Source of the DNA: Planctomycetaceae bacterium
GTDB lineage: Bacteria; Planctomycetota; Planctomycetia; Planctomycetales; Planctomycetaceae
Length of the DNA stretch: 33,882 nt
Reading direction: 5' to 3'
Assembly (NCBI GenBank): GCA_002724315.1
Contig: PBOJ01000030.1
Location: 1-33,882, forward strand
Position numbers and translations under genes: made by a program. The notes under the pieces were generated by a model that worked only from the letters and a program-made list of their open reading frames with translations, was not told the origin of the DNA and searched no databases. Shown piece after piece: positions 10,145 through 18,818 of this stretch. Position 1 is the first letter of the stretch; the number at the start of each line of letters is the position of its first letter.

Positions 10145-10555
10145 TCAGTTCCCGATTCTCGCCTCGTTTCGCAGCGAGTTGGCTCGATCGATGAGCTCGT
10201 TCTGAGGAACGACCACCTGCGGCTGAAGTGTGAACCTCATCTCGCGACGATCCGACACACTGCCCGGCGAAAGGTTGTCGGAGAAGAAGTCGAGCGGAGG
10301 CAGTTGGTACCACGGCGGTGCCAGGGGAACCTTGAATGTCTGTGTCTCGAAACCCGGCTTGACCAGGCGGACCTCGCGGGTGGCGTAGTAGGTGAAGTCG
10401 ACCGCTGTGGGGGTGAATCCGGCTTCCTTGCCGTCAACAAACACCTGCGCGCCGGTTGGCTGGCTGCGGATCGTCAACCGGCGATGAACGCATCCGGACG
10501 AGGCGATGATGCCCAGGGAGACTAGCAGCAGGACATTTCGGCAGAACGGCGTCAC
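10145..10555 (-). CDS. PEGA-domain lipoprotein
   Basis: The GTG at 10555 is preferred because GGAG lies 8 bases upstream and it directly precedes a lipoprotein signal (VLLLVSLGIIASSGC, lipobox Cys near residue 21). The frame is open to 10618 but that extension lacks signal-peptide character. Residues about 25-75 form a PEGA domain (LTIRSQPTGAQVFVDGKEAGFTP), a small beta module found in surface-layer-type and envelope proteins of many bacteria. The remaining 60 residues have no recognised domain. It should be anchored to a membrane by lipid. It ends one base from the convergent MCE gene, which suggests an envelope role only by proximity. Confidence 0.82.
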   Translation of the reverse strand: MTPFCRNVLLLVSLGIIASSGCVHRRLTIRSQPTGAQVFVDGKEAGFTPTAVDFTYYATREVRLVKPGFETQTFKVPLAPPWYQLPPLDFFSDNLSPGSVSDRREMRFTLQPQVVVPQNELIDRANSLRNEARIGN

Positions 10556-10719
10556 GAGCCGGGCTCCAGCGTTTCCGTGCGGGGCGGGATGATAGTGCGG
10601 GACCCCGTGATGCGGCAAGACCGTTCGGCGGCCGCGGCTGACCTCTTGCCGCCACCTTTAACCGGATGATAGACTCGCCCGGCAGTTCCGCCCCGCCGCC
10701 CGTGAACAAGGAGGTCACG

Positions 10720-12309
10720 ATGGTTTTGGCCCGATCGATTCGGCGCAAGCTGATCGTGGGGCTCGCCCTCGTGCTGGTGATGATGGCCACGCTGTCGATC
10801 AGCGGGCTGGGAGGACTGTGGTCCTACCGGCAGGCGGTTCGCGAACTGAACTTCAGCGTCTTCGAAGCTCCCGACCGTGAACGGCTCGAAGCCGAAATCG
10901 CGGTGCTGGCGACCCCGTTGCTCGATGACGGACTGGCCGTCTCGCGACAGGTTCTCGCCGAACGTCATCGGGAGGCGGTCGAGGCGTTGTCGGTGTACCG
11001 GATGCGTTGGGGGCGGTTGACCCCGTCCCCGACGACGCTGGCCAACCGGTCGGTGTCGCAGCAGTTGCTGGGACAGCTTCAGCGCCAACTGGAGGAGATG
11101 GGCCGGACACTGTCGGGAACCGGGAGGCTGGAGGCAGCCGAGAGGCGACTTCTTCGGGTTCAGGTGGCAGGGAGCCTGAGGACGGCCAGGTCGTTGCCGG
11201 ATCCACGGACGGGTTTGACTGGTCGATTGCGGGCCGCTGACCGGGAACTGGCCTCGCGGACTCGGTGGCTGGTTGGGTCGACCATTGCTGCGGCACTGTT
11301 GTTTGTCACCTTTGTCCATGCCGGATACCGCTGGGTCTTCCAGCCGATCCGGGCGTTGCACGAAGGGGCACGTCGGGTGGCGCAGGGAGACCTGGATTAC
11401 CGCGTCGAGTTGTCCACACGGGACGAGATGGCCGAACTGGCCGAATCTTTCAACCAGATGACCGACCGGTTCCGCGATATTCGAGACGACCTGGACGGAC
11501 AGGTTCGTGATCGCTCGCGTCAGTTGGTCCGTTCGGAACGACTCGCCGGCGTGGGGTTCCTGGCCGCGGGTGTGGCTCACGAGATCAACAATCCGCTGGC
11601 GGCAATTGCGATGGCCGGCGAGAGCCTGCAGGAGCGGCTTGAGGCACTGCTGGGGCAGGCCGCACCGGACGAGCAGTCGGTGATCCGGCAGTATGCCGAG
11701 ATGATCGGTCGCGAGGCGTTCCGGTGCCAGGAGATCACCGCCCGGCTGTTGGACTTCTCGAGAGGACAGGATACCTCCCGGGCTCCCCACGACCTGGTCA
11801 AACTGGTCAACGAGGTACTTGCCCTGGTGGGGCACATGAGCCGGTTCCGCAATCGCACGATCACCTTCAACGCCCGCGGACCGTGCCCGCTGGAGATCAA
11901 CGGACCGCAGATCAAGCAGGTGGTGCTCAACCTGGTTGCCAACGCGCTTGAATCGACAGGCGAAACCGGGCGATTGGACATCGACCTGGTCAACCAGACC
12001 GATCACGTCGTCCTGAATTTTTCCGACGACGGATGTGGGATGACAACCGAGACCATCGAGAACCTGTTCGAGCCGTTTTACACGACGAAGTCCACGGGGC
12101 AGGGGACCGGCCTGGGCCTTTCCATCAGCCATCGGATCATCAGCGATCACGGTGGGACGATCGAGGCAACCAGTGCGGGGCTGGACTTGGGCAGCCAGTT
12201 CCGACTGCAACTGCCACGTCGGCCCGAGGGAGGCGAATCCGACTGGGTCGGAGCTCCGGTGAGAGAGGCGAGCCAGCGCGATCACAAAAGCGTCGGCAAG
12301 AACAATTGA
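10720..12309 (+). CDS. Membrane sensor histidine kinase (HAMP-HisKA-HATPase)
   Basis: The ATG at 10720 follows a strong AAGGAGGT (10708-10715) and is preferred over the earlier in-frame start at 10666. In the 529-residue product, a transmembrane helix (about 8-30), a roughly 150-residue helical sensor region and a second helix (about 182-206) frame an extracytoplasmic or periplasmic input domain. Then come HAMP (about 208-255), the H-box VAHEINNPLA with phosphoacceptor His287, the N-box VVLNLVANALES (about 400), the G1 box DDGCGM and the G2 box GTGLGLS (about 461). All catalytic motifs are intact. It lies directly before a sigma-54-dependent response regulator and is almost certainly its partner kinase, like NtrB/AtoS-type sensors. 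The stimulus is unknown. Confidence 0.93.
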   Translation: MVLARSIRRKLIVGLALVLVMMATLSISGLGGLWSYRQAVRELNFSVFEAPDRERLEAEIAVLATPLLDDGLAVSRQVLAERHREAVEALSVYRMRWGRLTPSPTTLANRSVSQQLLGQLQRQLEEMGRTLSGTGRLEAAERRLLRVQVAGSLRTARSLPDPRTGLTGRLRAADRELASRTRWLVGSTIAAALLFVTFVHAGYRWVFQPIRALHEGARRVAQGDLDYRVELSTRDEMAELAESFNQMTDRFRDIRDDLDGQVRDRSRQLVRSERLAGVGFLAAGVAHEINNPLAAIAMAGESLQERLEALLGQAAPDEQSVIRQYAEMIGREAFRCQEITARLLDFSRGQDTSRAPHDLVKLVNEVLALVGHMSRFRNRTITFNARGPCPLEINGPQIKQVVLNLVANALESTGETGRLDIDLVNQTDHVVLNFSDDGCGMTTETIENLFEPFYTTKSTGQGTGLGLSISHRIISDHGGTIEATSAGLDLGSQFRLQLPRRPEGGESDWVGAPVREASQRDHKSVGKNN

Positions 12310-12403
12310 GACCGGTGGGGAATTCTGGTAAGAGGAACGCCTTGACGCGGTCACGGTGGACCTCGAGCATCGGAATCCACGAAACCAGGGAGTGGGCAAC
12401 GGC

Positions 12404-13831
12404 GTGGACAGCAAGGACGCTGGTGAACAAGCAGTGGTGAACCCGTTGCGGGTGCTGTTTGTCGACGACGAGGCACCGATCCGAGAGGTGATGCGGATCG
12501 AGTTGCCGCGGATGGGGCACGAGGTGACCGTTTGCGAGGACGGCGAGACGGCTCTCGAGGTGCTGGCCGAACACCATTTTGATGCGGCCATCGTCGACCT
12601 GAAGATGCCGGGAATCTCTGGCTGGGAAGTCACCGACCACATCAAGCAGGTCTCGCCCGAAACGTTTGTGGTCATCCACACCGGTCACGGTGACATGCAC
12701 CAGGCGATCGAAGCTGTTCGCCACCGCGCCAACGATTTTCTCAACAAGCCCTGCAAGCTGGTCGACATCCAGCGGGCCTTGGCCCGGGCTGCCGAGTGGC
12801 GACAGCAGAGCCGCAAGACACAGGCACTGGAAACCCGGTTGAAGGCGATCGAAGGCTCGACCGAGCTGGTGGGCCAAACCCCGGCGATGCAACAGGTTGC
12901 CACGCTGATCGAACGCGTGGCTCCAACCGACTCGAGTGTTCTGGTGCTGGGCGAGACCGGGACCGGAAAGGAGCTGGTCGCCCGCCGGGTCCACGAATTG
13001 AGCGCGCGGAGCGAGATGCCCTTCGTTCCGGTCAACTGTGGAGCGTTGCCCGAACACCTCGTAGAGAGCGAGTTCTTCGGGCACCGCAAGGGAGCCTTCA
13101 CCGGCGCCGACCGATCGCGGACAGGGTTGTTCGAGGTTGCTCACGGTGGCACGTTGTTCCTCGATGAGCTCGGGGAACTCGACAAGCCGATGCAGGTCAA
13201 GTTGCTGAGATTTCTCGAGTCGGGCGAGATTCGGCGCGTGGGTGAGAACGAGCCGATTCATGTTGATGTGCGAATCGTCTGTGCGACCAATGGTGACCTG
13301 GCCGAAATGGTTGCCGACGGCGGGTTTCGCGAGGACCTTTATTTCCGGGTCAACACGTTCGAGATTCCTCTGCCGCCGTTGCGAGACCGCAAGCCGGACC
13401 TGCCGCTGCTGGCTGCCGCGTTGTTGACGCGGGCCAGGAAACGTCCGGTCGACGACGACGAGGAGTTGTCGGCTGAGGTGTTGGCCGGATTGGCGGACCA
13501 TGACTGGCCGGGCAATGTTCGTGAACTGGCCAATGCGATTGAACACGCGGTGATCATGGCGGGTGACCGCCCGGTCTCCGTCGAACACCTGCCGCAGCAA
13601 CTGGCCACCAGTCGGCCCGGGATCATCTCGACCTTTGTCATGCCGAGCGGGGCGATGACCCTGCGCGAGGTCGAACGGCAGGTCGTGCTTGGCGTGCTCG
13701 ACAAGCACGGCGGTGACAAGCGGATGGCCGCCGAGGAACTCGGCATCGCCTTGAAGACGATGTACAACAAGTTGAACCAGTACAACGCCAGCGCCGTCGG
13801 CGAGTCGTCGGAAATCGTCTCGACCGATTGA
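12404..13831 (+). CDS. NtrC-family sigma-54-dependent response regulator
   Basis: The product is about 475 residues. It has a receiver domain (about 12-130; acidic pocket VDDE, phosphoacceptor Asp65 in VDLKMPG, Lys in NKP), a short linker, an AAA+ sigma-54 interaction domain and a C-terminal Fis-type helix-turn-helix (KRMAAEELGIALKTMYNKL). The AAA+ domain has Walker A GETGTGKE (about 183), GAFTGA (about 230) and Walker B GGTLFLDEL. The intact GAFTGA loop indicates real contact with sigma-54. The start is uncertain: GTG 12404 has GGGAG 11 bases upstream; 12356 and 12437 are alternatives. It is the likely output of the adjacent kinase. No convincing -24/-12 promoter was seen nearby, so its targets are probably elsewhere. 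Confidence 0.93.
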   Translation: MDSKDAGEQAVVNPLRVLFVDDEAPIREVMRIELPRMGHEVTVCEDGETALEVLAEHHFDAAIVDLKMPGISGWEVTDHIKQVSPETFVVIHTGHGDMHQAIEAVRHRANDFLNKPCKLVDIQRALARAAEWRQQSRKTQALETRLKAIEGSTELVGQTPAMQQVATLIERVAPTDSSVLVLGETGTGKELVARRVHELSARSEMPFVPVNCGALPEHLVESEFFGHRKGAFTGADRSRTGLFEVAHGGTLFLDELGELDKPMQVKLLRFLESGEIRRVGENEPIHVDVRIVCATNGDLAEMVADGGFREDLYFRVNTFEIPLPPLRDRKPDLPLLAAALLTRARKRPVDDDEELSAEVLAGLADHDWPGNVRELANAIEHAVIMAGDRPVSVEHLPQQLATSRPGIISTFVMPSGAMTLREVERQVVLGVLDKHGGDKRMAAEELGIALKTMYNKLNQYNASAVGESSEIVSTD

Positions 13832-13856
13832 CGCTGGACCATTTGGGTGCCCGACG

Positions 13857-14612
13857 ATGACCACCGTCCTGGCGATCCACGCTCACCCGGATGACATCGA
13901 ATTCCAGTGTGCCGGTACGCTGTTGAGGCTGGCGGAGGGAGGGATCGAGGTCCATGTGGCGACGATGACTCCTGGGGACTGCGGAAGCGCCGAGTTGTCG
14001 GCCGACGAGATTGCCGATGTGCGGCGGTCCGAGGCGGCTCGAGCGGCTGCTCTGCTTGGTGCCGAATACCGTTGCCTGGAGTTTCGGGACCTTTCGATCT
14101 GCTTCGACAATCCCTCGCGGAGGCGGGTGGCAGAATACCTGAGGTGTGTCCGCCCCGACATCGTGCTGACGGCTCCGCCGGTGGATTACATGCCTGATCA
14201 CGAGGTGACCAGCCTGCTGGTCCGTGATGCCTGTTTCAATGCCCCGATTCCCAACTACTTGACCGGCGCGGACGACCCCGCGGATCCGATCGGCGGCATC
14301 CCTCACCTGTACTACGTCGATGCGGTGGAAGGGGTGGACTGGTACGGTGAGTCACAGCCGGCGGGAATCGTTGTCGATGTCAGTGAAGTGTTTGAGCGGA
14401 AGCTCGAGATGCTGGCGTGTCACGAGTCTCAACGGAGCTGGCTGTTGAAACAGCACGGCATGGACGAGTACCTGGAGAGTTGCCGGAGGTGGGGAGGCGA
14501 GAGAGGGGCGGAGATTGGCGTGGCTTACGGTGAGGCGTTCCGGCAGCATCGTGGTCATCCTTATCCCGGTGACGACCGATTGAGCCAACTGCTGTCGGCG
14601 GTAGCCGAGTGA
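13857..14612 (+). CDS. PIG-L/LmbE-family zinc-dependent N-deacetylase
   Basis: This 251-residue protein has the family signature HAHPDD at residues 8-13 and a second metal motif PDHEV (His115), matching zinc-binding PIG-L deacetylases such as BshB, MshB and sugar or lipid N-acetylglucosamine deacetylases. The length is normal for the family. It probably removes an acetyl group from a GlcNAc-containing substrate, but the substrate cannot be read from sequence; bacillithiol-type and cell-envelope glycan roles are both possible. It begins 25 bases after the response regulator and may share its transcript. Confidence 0.88.
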   Translation: MTTVLAIHAHPDDIEFQCAGTLLRLAEGGIEVHVATMTPGDCGSAELSADEIADVRRSEAARAAALLGAEYRCLEFRDLSICFDNPSRRRVAEYLRCVRPDIVLTAPPVDYMPDHEVTSLLVRDACFNAPIPNYLTGADDPADPIGGIPHLYYVDAVEGVDWYGESQPAGIVVDVSEVFERKLEMLACHESQRSWLLKQHGMDEYLESCRRWGGERGAEIGVAYGEAFRQHRGHPYPGDDRLSQLLSAVAE

Positions 14613-14705
14613 CCTCGACATCGGCCACGTGATGGGTCAGAATCGGGCCGAAGTCGAAAGTCGGCAGTCCGGCTGGACGACCGAAACGGATGGAGCACAG
14701 CGACG

Positions 14706-14960
14706 ATGACCGATGACGCCACCGCAACCGAACCCATCTTCAGCGCGGCCGAAGTCGCAGCGTTTGAAGAGTCCGACAAGAGCGTAGGGAAGGCGATCGG
14801 CCTGATGCTGGCTGCCCTGTTCAGCCTGTTCGTTCCCCTGATGCTCAGTTTCTGGCTGGGGGTCGGGACCACTTCCTCGGTGGTGAGCGACGACAAGGCG
14901 GCAGCGAGCGCTGATGCGGCCGCCGATCCGAAACACGAGTCGACTCCGAAGCACGATTGA
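14706..14960 (+). CDS. Small single-pass membrane protein, unknown function
   Basis: This 84-residue protein begins at an ATG with GGAG about 10 bases upstream. The first 25 residues are acidic and soluble, one strongly hydrophobic helix spans about 30-52 (IGLMLAALFSLFVPLMLSF), and the tail is Ala/Asp/Lys-rich and probably disordered. No known domain is recognised. It may be co-transcribed with the PIG-L gene 93 bases upstream and ends exactly where the convergent BRCT-MerR-TPR gene ends. Coding status is supported by the Shine-Dalgarno, coherent topology and GC-rich third positions. Confidence 0.7.
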   Translation: MTDDATATEPIFSAAEVAAFEESDKSVGKAIGLMLAALFSLFVPLMLSFWLGVGTTSSVVSDDKAAASADAAADPKHESTPKHD

Positions 14961-16241
14961 CTAGGCTTCGTCGACCGCGACGATGTCGTGAACCGGTTCC
15001 GGTCCGTTGAGCCGTTGCCGTGCGGTTTCGGCCCACGGGCCGCGGTTGTCGAAGGTGAGATAACGTTCCCAGTGGGGGATCGCCTCGTCGGTACGATCGA
15101 GTCCGTGCAGGATCTCGCCCTTGTGCCAGTGTGCGTCGGGGAAGTCCGGATGCACCTCGAGGGCCACCTCGAACGCGTCGAGTGCCGCCTCGTGTTCACC
15201 CAGCTCGGCATGCAGGCAACCCAGTTGGGTCCAGGCCTCGATGTAACCGTGGTCGTGTTCGACCGCCGCATGGTAGCGTTCCAGGGCCGCCCGAGACCGT
15301 CCGCAGCGATAGAGCGCTTCGGCAAGATGGAAATGGGCCTCGGCTTCGTCGGGACGTTCCATCAGGCACATCCGGAATGCCTCGATCGACTCCTCGGCCG
15401 CATCCTCTTCGAGCAATTCCCGGCCCTGGTCGAACCAGTCACGGAACCCCCAGTGCTCGTGCGGTCGACTGGGACTCCAGTCGGTCATTGGCAGCCGACT
15501 GCGGGCCTCGCTCACGTGTTCGGTTGTCGTTGGTGAATCGTCATCGAATCCCAGCAGCCGCTGGCCGCTGGCCGGTTCGATCAATCCGTGTTGGTCTCGG
15601 AAGACGATTCGTGAGTCGTGGGCGAGCATCTCGAGCTGGTCGATCGAGCGTTGGCCGTTGCGGAAAAGGGGGGCAAGTTGTCCGAGGCTTCTCTCGATCT
15701 CGCTCCGTGGTACGCCTTGGGCCAGCAGTTCACTGAGCCGCCTGGCGCTGGCGACATCCTGGAACGAGAAATACGGAAGCCGGTGGACTCGTCGGAGCGG
15801 CGTGATCAGTCCGGCACGGTCCCAGCGACGGATCAGGTGAACAGACACTCCCAGCAGGTTGCTGAGCATCGCAGGCGTGTAGGCCTTGTGGATCTCGGTT
15901 CGTGTCTCATCCAGACCGAGCAGATGCAACCACTCGGACTCGGTGATTGTTCTCAGGGGTAGCCCCTGGCGGGCCAGGTTGTTGGCGTCCTGCCACTTGA
16001 CCGACGGTTGTCCGTTGGCCTCCAGTGGCCAACCTTCCTCACCGACGACCAGCATCGTGGTCTGGCGGTTGACGTGTTGCGTCGAGGTGCCGCCGTGGTT
16101 GTTGACCAATTCCATCGCTTCGGCGTGTGTCATCGACGCCAGGACCCCGGTGAAGGCCACTTGCTCGGCTTGCAGGCAGGGTGAGCCGGCCAGCGGGGCA
16201 GGGGAGGGCGAGGGGGCGGACTCTGGCCTGTGTTCGGTCAC
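14961..16241 (-). CDS. BRCT-MerR-TPR regulatory protein
   Basis: Three modules are visible in about 426 residues. Residues about 23-109 form a BRCT domain (VAFTGVLASMTHAEAMELVNNHGG, then TTMLVVG), like those of DNA ligase and Rfc1. Residues about 119-175 are a MerR-type winged helix (TPAMLSNLLGVSVHLIRRWDRAGLI). Residues about 262-414 hold three or four TPR units. It is likely a cytoplasmic DNA-binding or DNA-damage-linked regulator whose TPRs recruit partners; this is inference. The start is uncertain: GTG 16241 has no clear Shine-Dalgarno, and a TTG at 16394 would add 51 residues of low domain content. It is divergent from glyA, sharing the 211-base spacer. Confidence 0.82.
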   Translation of the reverse strand: MTEHRPESAPSPSPAPLAGSPCLQAEQVAFTGVLASMTHAEAMELVNNHGGTSTQHVNRQTTMLVVGEEGWPLEANGQPSVKWQDANNLARQGLPLRTITESEWLHLLGLDETRTEIHKAYTPAMLSNLLGVSVHLIRRWDRAGLITPLRRVHRLPYFSFQDVASARRLSELLAQGVPRSEIERSLGQLAPLFRNGQRSIDQLEMLAHDSRIVFRDQHGLIEPASGQRLLGFDDDSPTTTEHVSEARSRLPMTDWSPSRPHEHWGFRDWFDQGRELLEEDAAEESIEAFRMCLMERPDEAEAHFHLAEALYRCGRSRAALERYHAAVEHDHGYIEAWTQLGCLHAELGEHEAALDAFEVALEVHPDFPDAHWHKGEILHGLDRTDEAIPHWERYLTFDNRGPWAETARQRLNGPEPVHDIVAVDEA

Positions 16242-16280
16242 TGTCTGGGCGACGGAGAAGGGGTTGGAAGAGAGACGATA

Positions 16281-16310
16281 GTGGCAAAACGCTGCGGCGA
16301 GGTCTATAAA
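16281..16310 (+). promoter_or_regulatory. Candidate sigma-70 promoter for glyA
   Basis: GTGGCA (16281-16286) and TATAAA (16305-16310) are separated by 18 bases and lie about 140 bases before the glyA start codon. The -10 match is good and the -35 is moderate. The long leader showed no recognisable riboswitch. Judged by eye. Confidence 0.35.
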
Positions 16311-16452
16311 CAGTCGGTCTTGAGCGAAAGGATGGAGTCGCGGGGAGCTGAAAGTCGAGGGCGCGAGACGAGGCTCGCAGATCCGGTGCGGCAATTCAAG
16401 TTGATCGGGCCGATCCCGTGGAGGACGGCCGGGGAAGGGAGTCCGGCGAGCG

Positions 16453-17694
16453 ATGAGTGATCTTCAGCAGAAGGATTCGGCGGTCTGGGATGCGATTCAG
16501 GCTGAACGCGTCCGGCAGACCGACGGGCTCGAGTTGATCGCATCAGAGAACTACACCAGTGCTGCGGTGATTGAGGCGGCCGGCAGCGTGCTGACCAACA
16601 AGTACGCCGAGGGGTATCCCGGGCGGCGGTACTACGGTGGCTGCGAGCACGTCGACGACGTCGAGAGCCTGGCGAGGGACCGGGCGTGCGAGTTGTTCGG
16701 TGCCGAGCACGCCAACGTTCAGCCTCACTCGGGCAGCCAGGCCAACATGTCGGTCTACCTGACTGAACTGGAACCTGGTGACACCTACCTGGCGATGGAC
16801 CTGGCCCACGGCGGGCACCTGACTCACGGAATGCACCTGAATTTCTCGGGCCAGCTGTACAACGTGGCTCATTACGGTGTTCGTGAGGATGACCATCGGA
16901 TCGATTACGACCAGGTCGCCTCGATGGCCCGTGAGTTGAAGCCCAAGATGATCGTGGCCGGTGCCAGTGCGTATCCGCGGGAGATCGACCACCCGAAGTT
17001 CGCCGAAATCGCTCGCGAAGTGGGAGCCCTGTTGATGGTCGACATGGCGCACTACGCCGGCTTGGTGGCTGCCGGGCTGCACAACAATCCGGTCGAGGTG
17101 GCCGACTACGTGACGTCGACCTCTCACAAGACTCTCCGTGGCCCGCGTGCGGGGTTCGTGCTGACCCGCGAGGCCAATGCCCGGAACCTGGATCGTTCGA
17201 TCTTTCCGGGCATGCAGGGCGGGCCGTTGTGCCACATCGTGGCTGGCAAGGCCGTCTGTTTTGGCGAGGCGCTGGAGCCGGCCTTTCGCGAATACGCCCA
17301 GTCGGTCATCGACAATGCCCAGGTGCTGGCCGAAACGCTGGTGGCCGGAGGACTGCAGCTGGCCAGCGGGGGGACCGACAATCACCTGATGCTGGCTGAT
17401 GTCACGCCGGTTGGATTGACCGGGAAGATCGCCGAGGAGTCACTCGACCGAGCTGGAATCACGGTCAACAAGAACATGATTCCCTTCGACCAGCGGAAGC
17501 CACTGGATCCCAGTGGGGTCCGGATCGGGACCGCCGCGTTGACCACCCGGGGAATGGGCACCGACGAGATGCAGCGGGTCGGCGCCTGGATTCTCGAAGT
17601 GCTCGGTGCGGCTGACGACGAATCGGTCGGCGAAAAGGTGCGGGGCGAAATCGCGACCTTCTGCGGCGATTTCCCGGTGCCCGGAATTTCCTAG
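16453..17694 (+). CDS. glyA: Serine hydroxymethyltransferase
   Basis: The 413-residue product matches SHMT over its full length. It interconverts serine and glycine with tetrahydrofolate and feeds one-carbon metabolism in the cytoplasm, using pyridoxal phosphate. Visible family motifs include [11 protein letters not shown] near the N-terminus, [15 protein letters not shown], the PLP region [11 protein letters not shown], and the Schiff-base Lys226 in [12 protein letters not shown], followed by the conserved [10 protein letters not shown]. The ATG at 16453 gives the expected N-terminus. It is monocistronic here: divergent from the BRCT-MerR-TPR gene and 9 bases from convergent larE. Nothing in it looks unusual. 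Confidence 0.98.
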   Translation: MSDLQQKDSAVWDAIQAERVRQTDGLELIASENYTSAAVIEAAGSVLTNKYAEGYPGRRYYGGCEHVDDVESLARDRACELFGAEHANVQPHSGSQANMSVYLTELEPGDTYLAMDLAHGGHLTHGMHLNFSGQLYNVAHYGVREDDHRIDYDQVASMARELKPKMIVAGASAYPREIDHPKFAEIAREVGALLMVDMAHYAGLVAAGLHNNPVEVADYVTSTSHKTLRGPRAGFVLTREANARNLDRSIFPGMQGGPLCHIVAGKAVCFGEALEPAFREYAQSVIDNAQVLAETLVAGGLQLASGGTDNHLMLADVTPVGLTGKIAEESLDRAGITVNKNMIPFDQRKPLDPSGVRIGTAALTTRGMGTDEMQRVGAWILEVLGAADDESVGEKVRGEIATFCGDFPVPGIS

Positions 17695-17703
17695 CCGGTC
17701 GAC

Positions 17704-18564
17704 TCAGTCACTGCCCAGTACCTGCAGGTCGTCGACCGCGATGACCGAGTTGAGGCTGCCCGAGCGGAAGCCCTCGAGGTCGATGGTCACAAAGGCGAAG
17801 CCCAGTTCACGGAGCTTCGCGGTGATCGCCAGGCGGTTGGATGTCTCGAGCAGCCGAGGCAACTCGTCGATGGAGACCTCGATGCGAGCCAACTCGTTGG
17901 CTTCGTGCCGGACCCGAAATTCGAGCAGTCCGAATTCCTCGCGGAGGTACTTTTCGGCTTCGTCCACTCGCCGGACCCGTTCGGTTGTCACTCCGACCCC
18001 GTAGGCGATGCGGCTTGACAGGCAGGGCATGGCCGGTTTGTCCCAGACCGGCAGGTCCCAGTGCTGAGCCAGGTCGCGAACATCCTGCTTGGTCATCCCG
18101 ACATCCAGCAGTGGGCTGCGAACGGCGTGTTCGCCGGCGGCAACCATCCCGGGCCGGTGGTCCCCCTGGTCGTCGACGTTGGCGCCGTTGGCGATGACAT
18201 CGACGTCGAGCTGGGGAAGGATATGCCCCAGGCGAGTGTAGAGTTCGGTCTTGCAGAAGTAGCAGCGGTTGGGTTCGTTCTTCAGGTAGTCGGGATTGTC
18301 GAACTCCTCGGTTTCGATCACGACGTGGCGAATCCCAATCTGCTGGGCCAATTGTTCGGCCTGCTCCCGTTCGCCGCTGGCCAGGCTGGGGCTGACGGCC
18401 GTCACCGCTACCGCGTCGTCACCACAGGCCTGTTGGGCAGCCCGGGCCACCACGGTGCTGTCGACGCCGGCCGAAAAGGCTACCGCGACCCGACCGTAGC
18501 TGGCCAACGTGGCCAGCAACGTCTCGAGCTTCTCGTACAGGGCAGGGGGGAGAGCCTCGGTCAT
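17704..18564 (-). CDS. larE: LarE-type ATP-dependent sacrificial sulfur transferase
   Basis: The 286-residue product has an N-terminal PP-loop ATPase motif (FSAGVDSTVVA), then RCYFCKTELY, ANVDDQGDHRPG and VRSPLLDVGMTK, and the PAMPCLSSRIAYG segment with Cys181. This matches LarE, which gives up its own cysteine sulfur to build the nickel-pincer nucleotide cofactor of lactate racemase and related epimerases. Cys181 corresponds to the sacrificial cysteine of one-Cys LarE enzymes. The ATG at 18564 is preferred over a GTG at 18606 because the predicted promoter (18611-18640) would start transcription at about 18604. LarB, LarC and a racemase are not in the window. Confidence 0.9.
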   Translation of the reverse strand: MTEALPPALYEKLETLLATLASYGRVAVAFSAGVDSTVVARAAQQACGDDAVAVTAVSPSLASGEREQAEQLAQQIGIRHVVIETEEFDNPDYLKNEPNRCYFCKTELYTRLGHILPQLDVDVIANGANVDDQGDHRPGMVAAGEHAVRSPLLDVGMTKQDVRDLAQHWDLPVWDKPAMPCLSSRIAYGVGVTTERVRRVDEAEKYLREEFGLLEFRVRHEANELARIEVSIDELPRLLETSNRLAITAKLRELGFAFVTIDLEGFRSGSLNSVIAVDDLQVLGSD

Positions 18565-18610
18565 CGGTCGAGGGTCCACCTCGGTGCTTGTTGTGATCGG
18601 ATTCACCTCG

Positions 18611-18640
18611 ATGCTAGCACAGCCCCGAGGGTCGGCTCAA
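18611..18640 (-). promoter_or_regulatory. Candidate extended -10 promoter for larE
   Basis: On the minus strand, TTGAGC (18640-18635) and TAGCAT (18616-18611) are spaced by 18 bases, and the -10 is preceded by TGC (extended -10). The predicted transcript would begin near 18604, about 40 bases before the ATG at 18564. This argues against the upstream GTG as start. Confidence 0.5.
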
Positions 18641-18691
18641 CGACTTCCGGTCACGGGCAGGGGCGATTCCGCGGACGATGATGGGCCGGTC

Positions 18692-18719
18692 TTTACCGGT
18701 CCGGGTGATCGCCTATACT
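18692..18719 (+). promoter_or_regulatory. Candidate sigma-70 promoter for the di-haem gene cluster
   Basis: TTTACC (18692-18697) and TATACT (18714-18719) are separated by 16 bases. The -10 is a five-of-six match to TATAAT. It lies about 100 bases before the start codon at 18819, back to back with the larE promoter. It could drive the plus-strand genes up to the radical SAM/phosphoesterase pair. Confidence 0.42.
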
Positions 18720-18818
18720 GAAGTCACCGACAGGGACGGTCGGGGGCTGTTTGAATGGACGGCATCCGTCGAGACGGCTGCCGTTGCTGGTCAACGGGTG
18801 ATACGGGGCTGCGGTGCC

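Noticed and set aside
10552..12681. A 709-codon frame on the minus strand opposite the histidine kinase
   Set aside because: Antisense shadow of a gene with complete kinase motifs; no domain of its own.
13144..13158. TGGCACG-type sigma-54 promoter
   Set aside because: It lies inside the response-regulator Walker B coding region, the downstream TTGC part does not match, and no gene starts nearby.
16242..16452. Glycine or tetrahydrofolate riboswitch upstream of glyA
   Set aside because: No recognisable conserved core was found by eye; only a plausible promoter is present.
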